A stretch of 5,549 nucleotides of DNA from Faecalibacterium sp. (lineage in GTDB: Bacteria > Bacillota > Clostridia > Oscillospirales > Ruminococcaceae), in NCBI GenBank assembly GCA_020025795.1, contig JAHHRK010000094.1, positions 1 through 5,549 of the forward strand, read 5' to 3'. The position numbers and the translations under genes were made by a program. The notes under the pieces were generated by a model. It did no database searches, had not been told where the DNA came from, and was given only the letters and a program-made list of their open reading frames with translations. Of this stretch, positions 5,470 to 5,549 are shown one piece after another (the stretch's first letter is position 1; each line of letters opens with the position of its first letter).

Positions 5470-5470
5470 C

Positions 5471-5547
5471 GGGCCAGTAGCTCAGCTGGTCAGAGCTGGC
5501 GGCTCATAACCGCTTGGTCGCGGGTTCAAGTCCTGCCTGGCCCACCA
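5471..5547 (+). tRNA. tRNA with anticodon CAT, probably the lysidine-type isoleucine tRNA (Ile2)
   Basis: A full cloverleaf of 77 bases with encoded CCA. The acceptor stem GGGCCAG/CTGGCCC has seven perfect pairs, the D stem is GCTC/GAGC, the anticodon stem GGCGG/CCGCT with loop CTCATAA (anticodon CAT at 5505-5507), variable loop TGGTC, T stem GCGGG/CCTGC with loop TTCAAGT, discriminator A5544 and CCA 5545-5547. The first pair is G-C, which excludes the initiator tRNA of most bacteria. The anticodon arm with a G27-U43 pair, the TGGTC variable loop, and C4-G69 and C5-G68 in the acceptor stem agree with E. coli tRNA-Ile2 as I remember it, rather than elongator tRNA-Met. If so, the lysidine synthetase TilS modifies C34 and the tRNA reads AUA. 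Elongator Met remains possible. tRNA call is certain, amino-acid identity about 70 percent. Confidence 0.95.
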
Positions 5548-5549
5548 AA

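Noticed and set aside
5429..5470. T-box riboswitch in front of the tRNA
   Set aside because: The leader is only about 40 bases, has a single hairpin, and the downstream element is a tRNA and not an aminoacyl-tRNA synthetase or amino acid gene.
1..5549. Mobile element, CRISPR array or defence system
   Set aside because: No transposase or integrase motif, no repeated spacer-like units, no flanking direct or inverted repeats and no nuclease or toxin-antitoxin motif. The tRNA 3' end could serve as an integration site but the sequence beyond it is outside the window.

Overview
The window looks like chromosomal DNA from a low-to-mid GC Gram-positive anaerobe. The best guess is a gut Bacillota of the Faecalibacterium/Ruminococcaceae type. 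The grounds are strong AGGAGG-like ribosome binding sites, extended -10 promoters, lipoprotein genes, moderately high GC with tightly packed genes, and protein families common in that group (family 10 glycosyl hydrolase-like lipoproteins, Wzx/SpoVB-like flippases). No gene is a species-diagnostic marker, so the assignment is inference. I see no mobile element, CRISPR array, phage gene or obvious horizontal-transfer scar.

Layout. Most of the window (1-4783) is a leftward run of six genes. In transcription order they are: a small polytopic membrane protein of unknown function (4783-4274); a lipoprotein with a GHL10/DUF187 glycosyl hydrolase-like domain and a twin-arginine-like signal (4269-2983); a small beta-rich lipoprotein (2919-2404); a YgjP/DUF45-type zinc metallopeptidase (2407-1853, overlapping the previous gene by ATGA); a 495-residue Wzx/SpoVB-like flippase (1793-306); and the first 81 codons of a GNAT acetyltransferase (243 to beyond the left edge). 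A strong intrinsic terminator lies between the flippase and the acetyltransferase. The first five genes are probably one transcript from an extended -10 promoter at 4844-4852.

Right part. A 188-bp divergent region (4784-4971) holds two back-to-back extended -10 promoters and a near-perfect dyad in the leftward leader. Rightward comes a 139-residue membrane-anchored protein of unknown function (4972-5391). A textbook sigma-A promoter (5394-5422), an intrinsic-terminator-like hairpin (5433-5469) and a tRNA with anticodon CAT (5471-5547) follow. That tRNA resembles the lysidine-modified isoleucine tRNA more than a methionine tRNA.

How the parts may work together. Four of the five operon products are predicted to be membrane or surface proteins: a polytopic protein, two lipoproteins and a flippase. 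A peptidoglycan or surface-glycan function is therefore plausible, but no published system that I recognise has this composition. The most notable non-coding points are the two terminators that sit between a transcription source and a gene (before the acetyltransferase and before the tRNA), the tRNA identity, and the operator-like dyad. No convincing new defence or mobile system is present.
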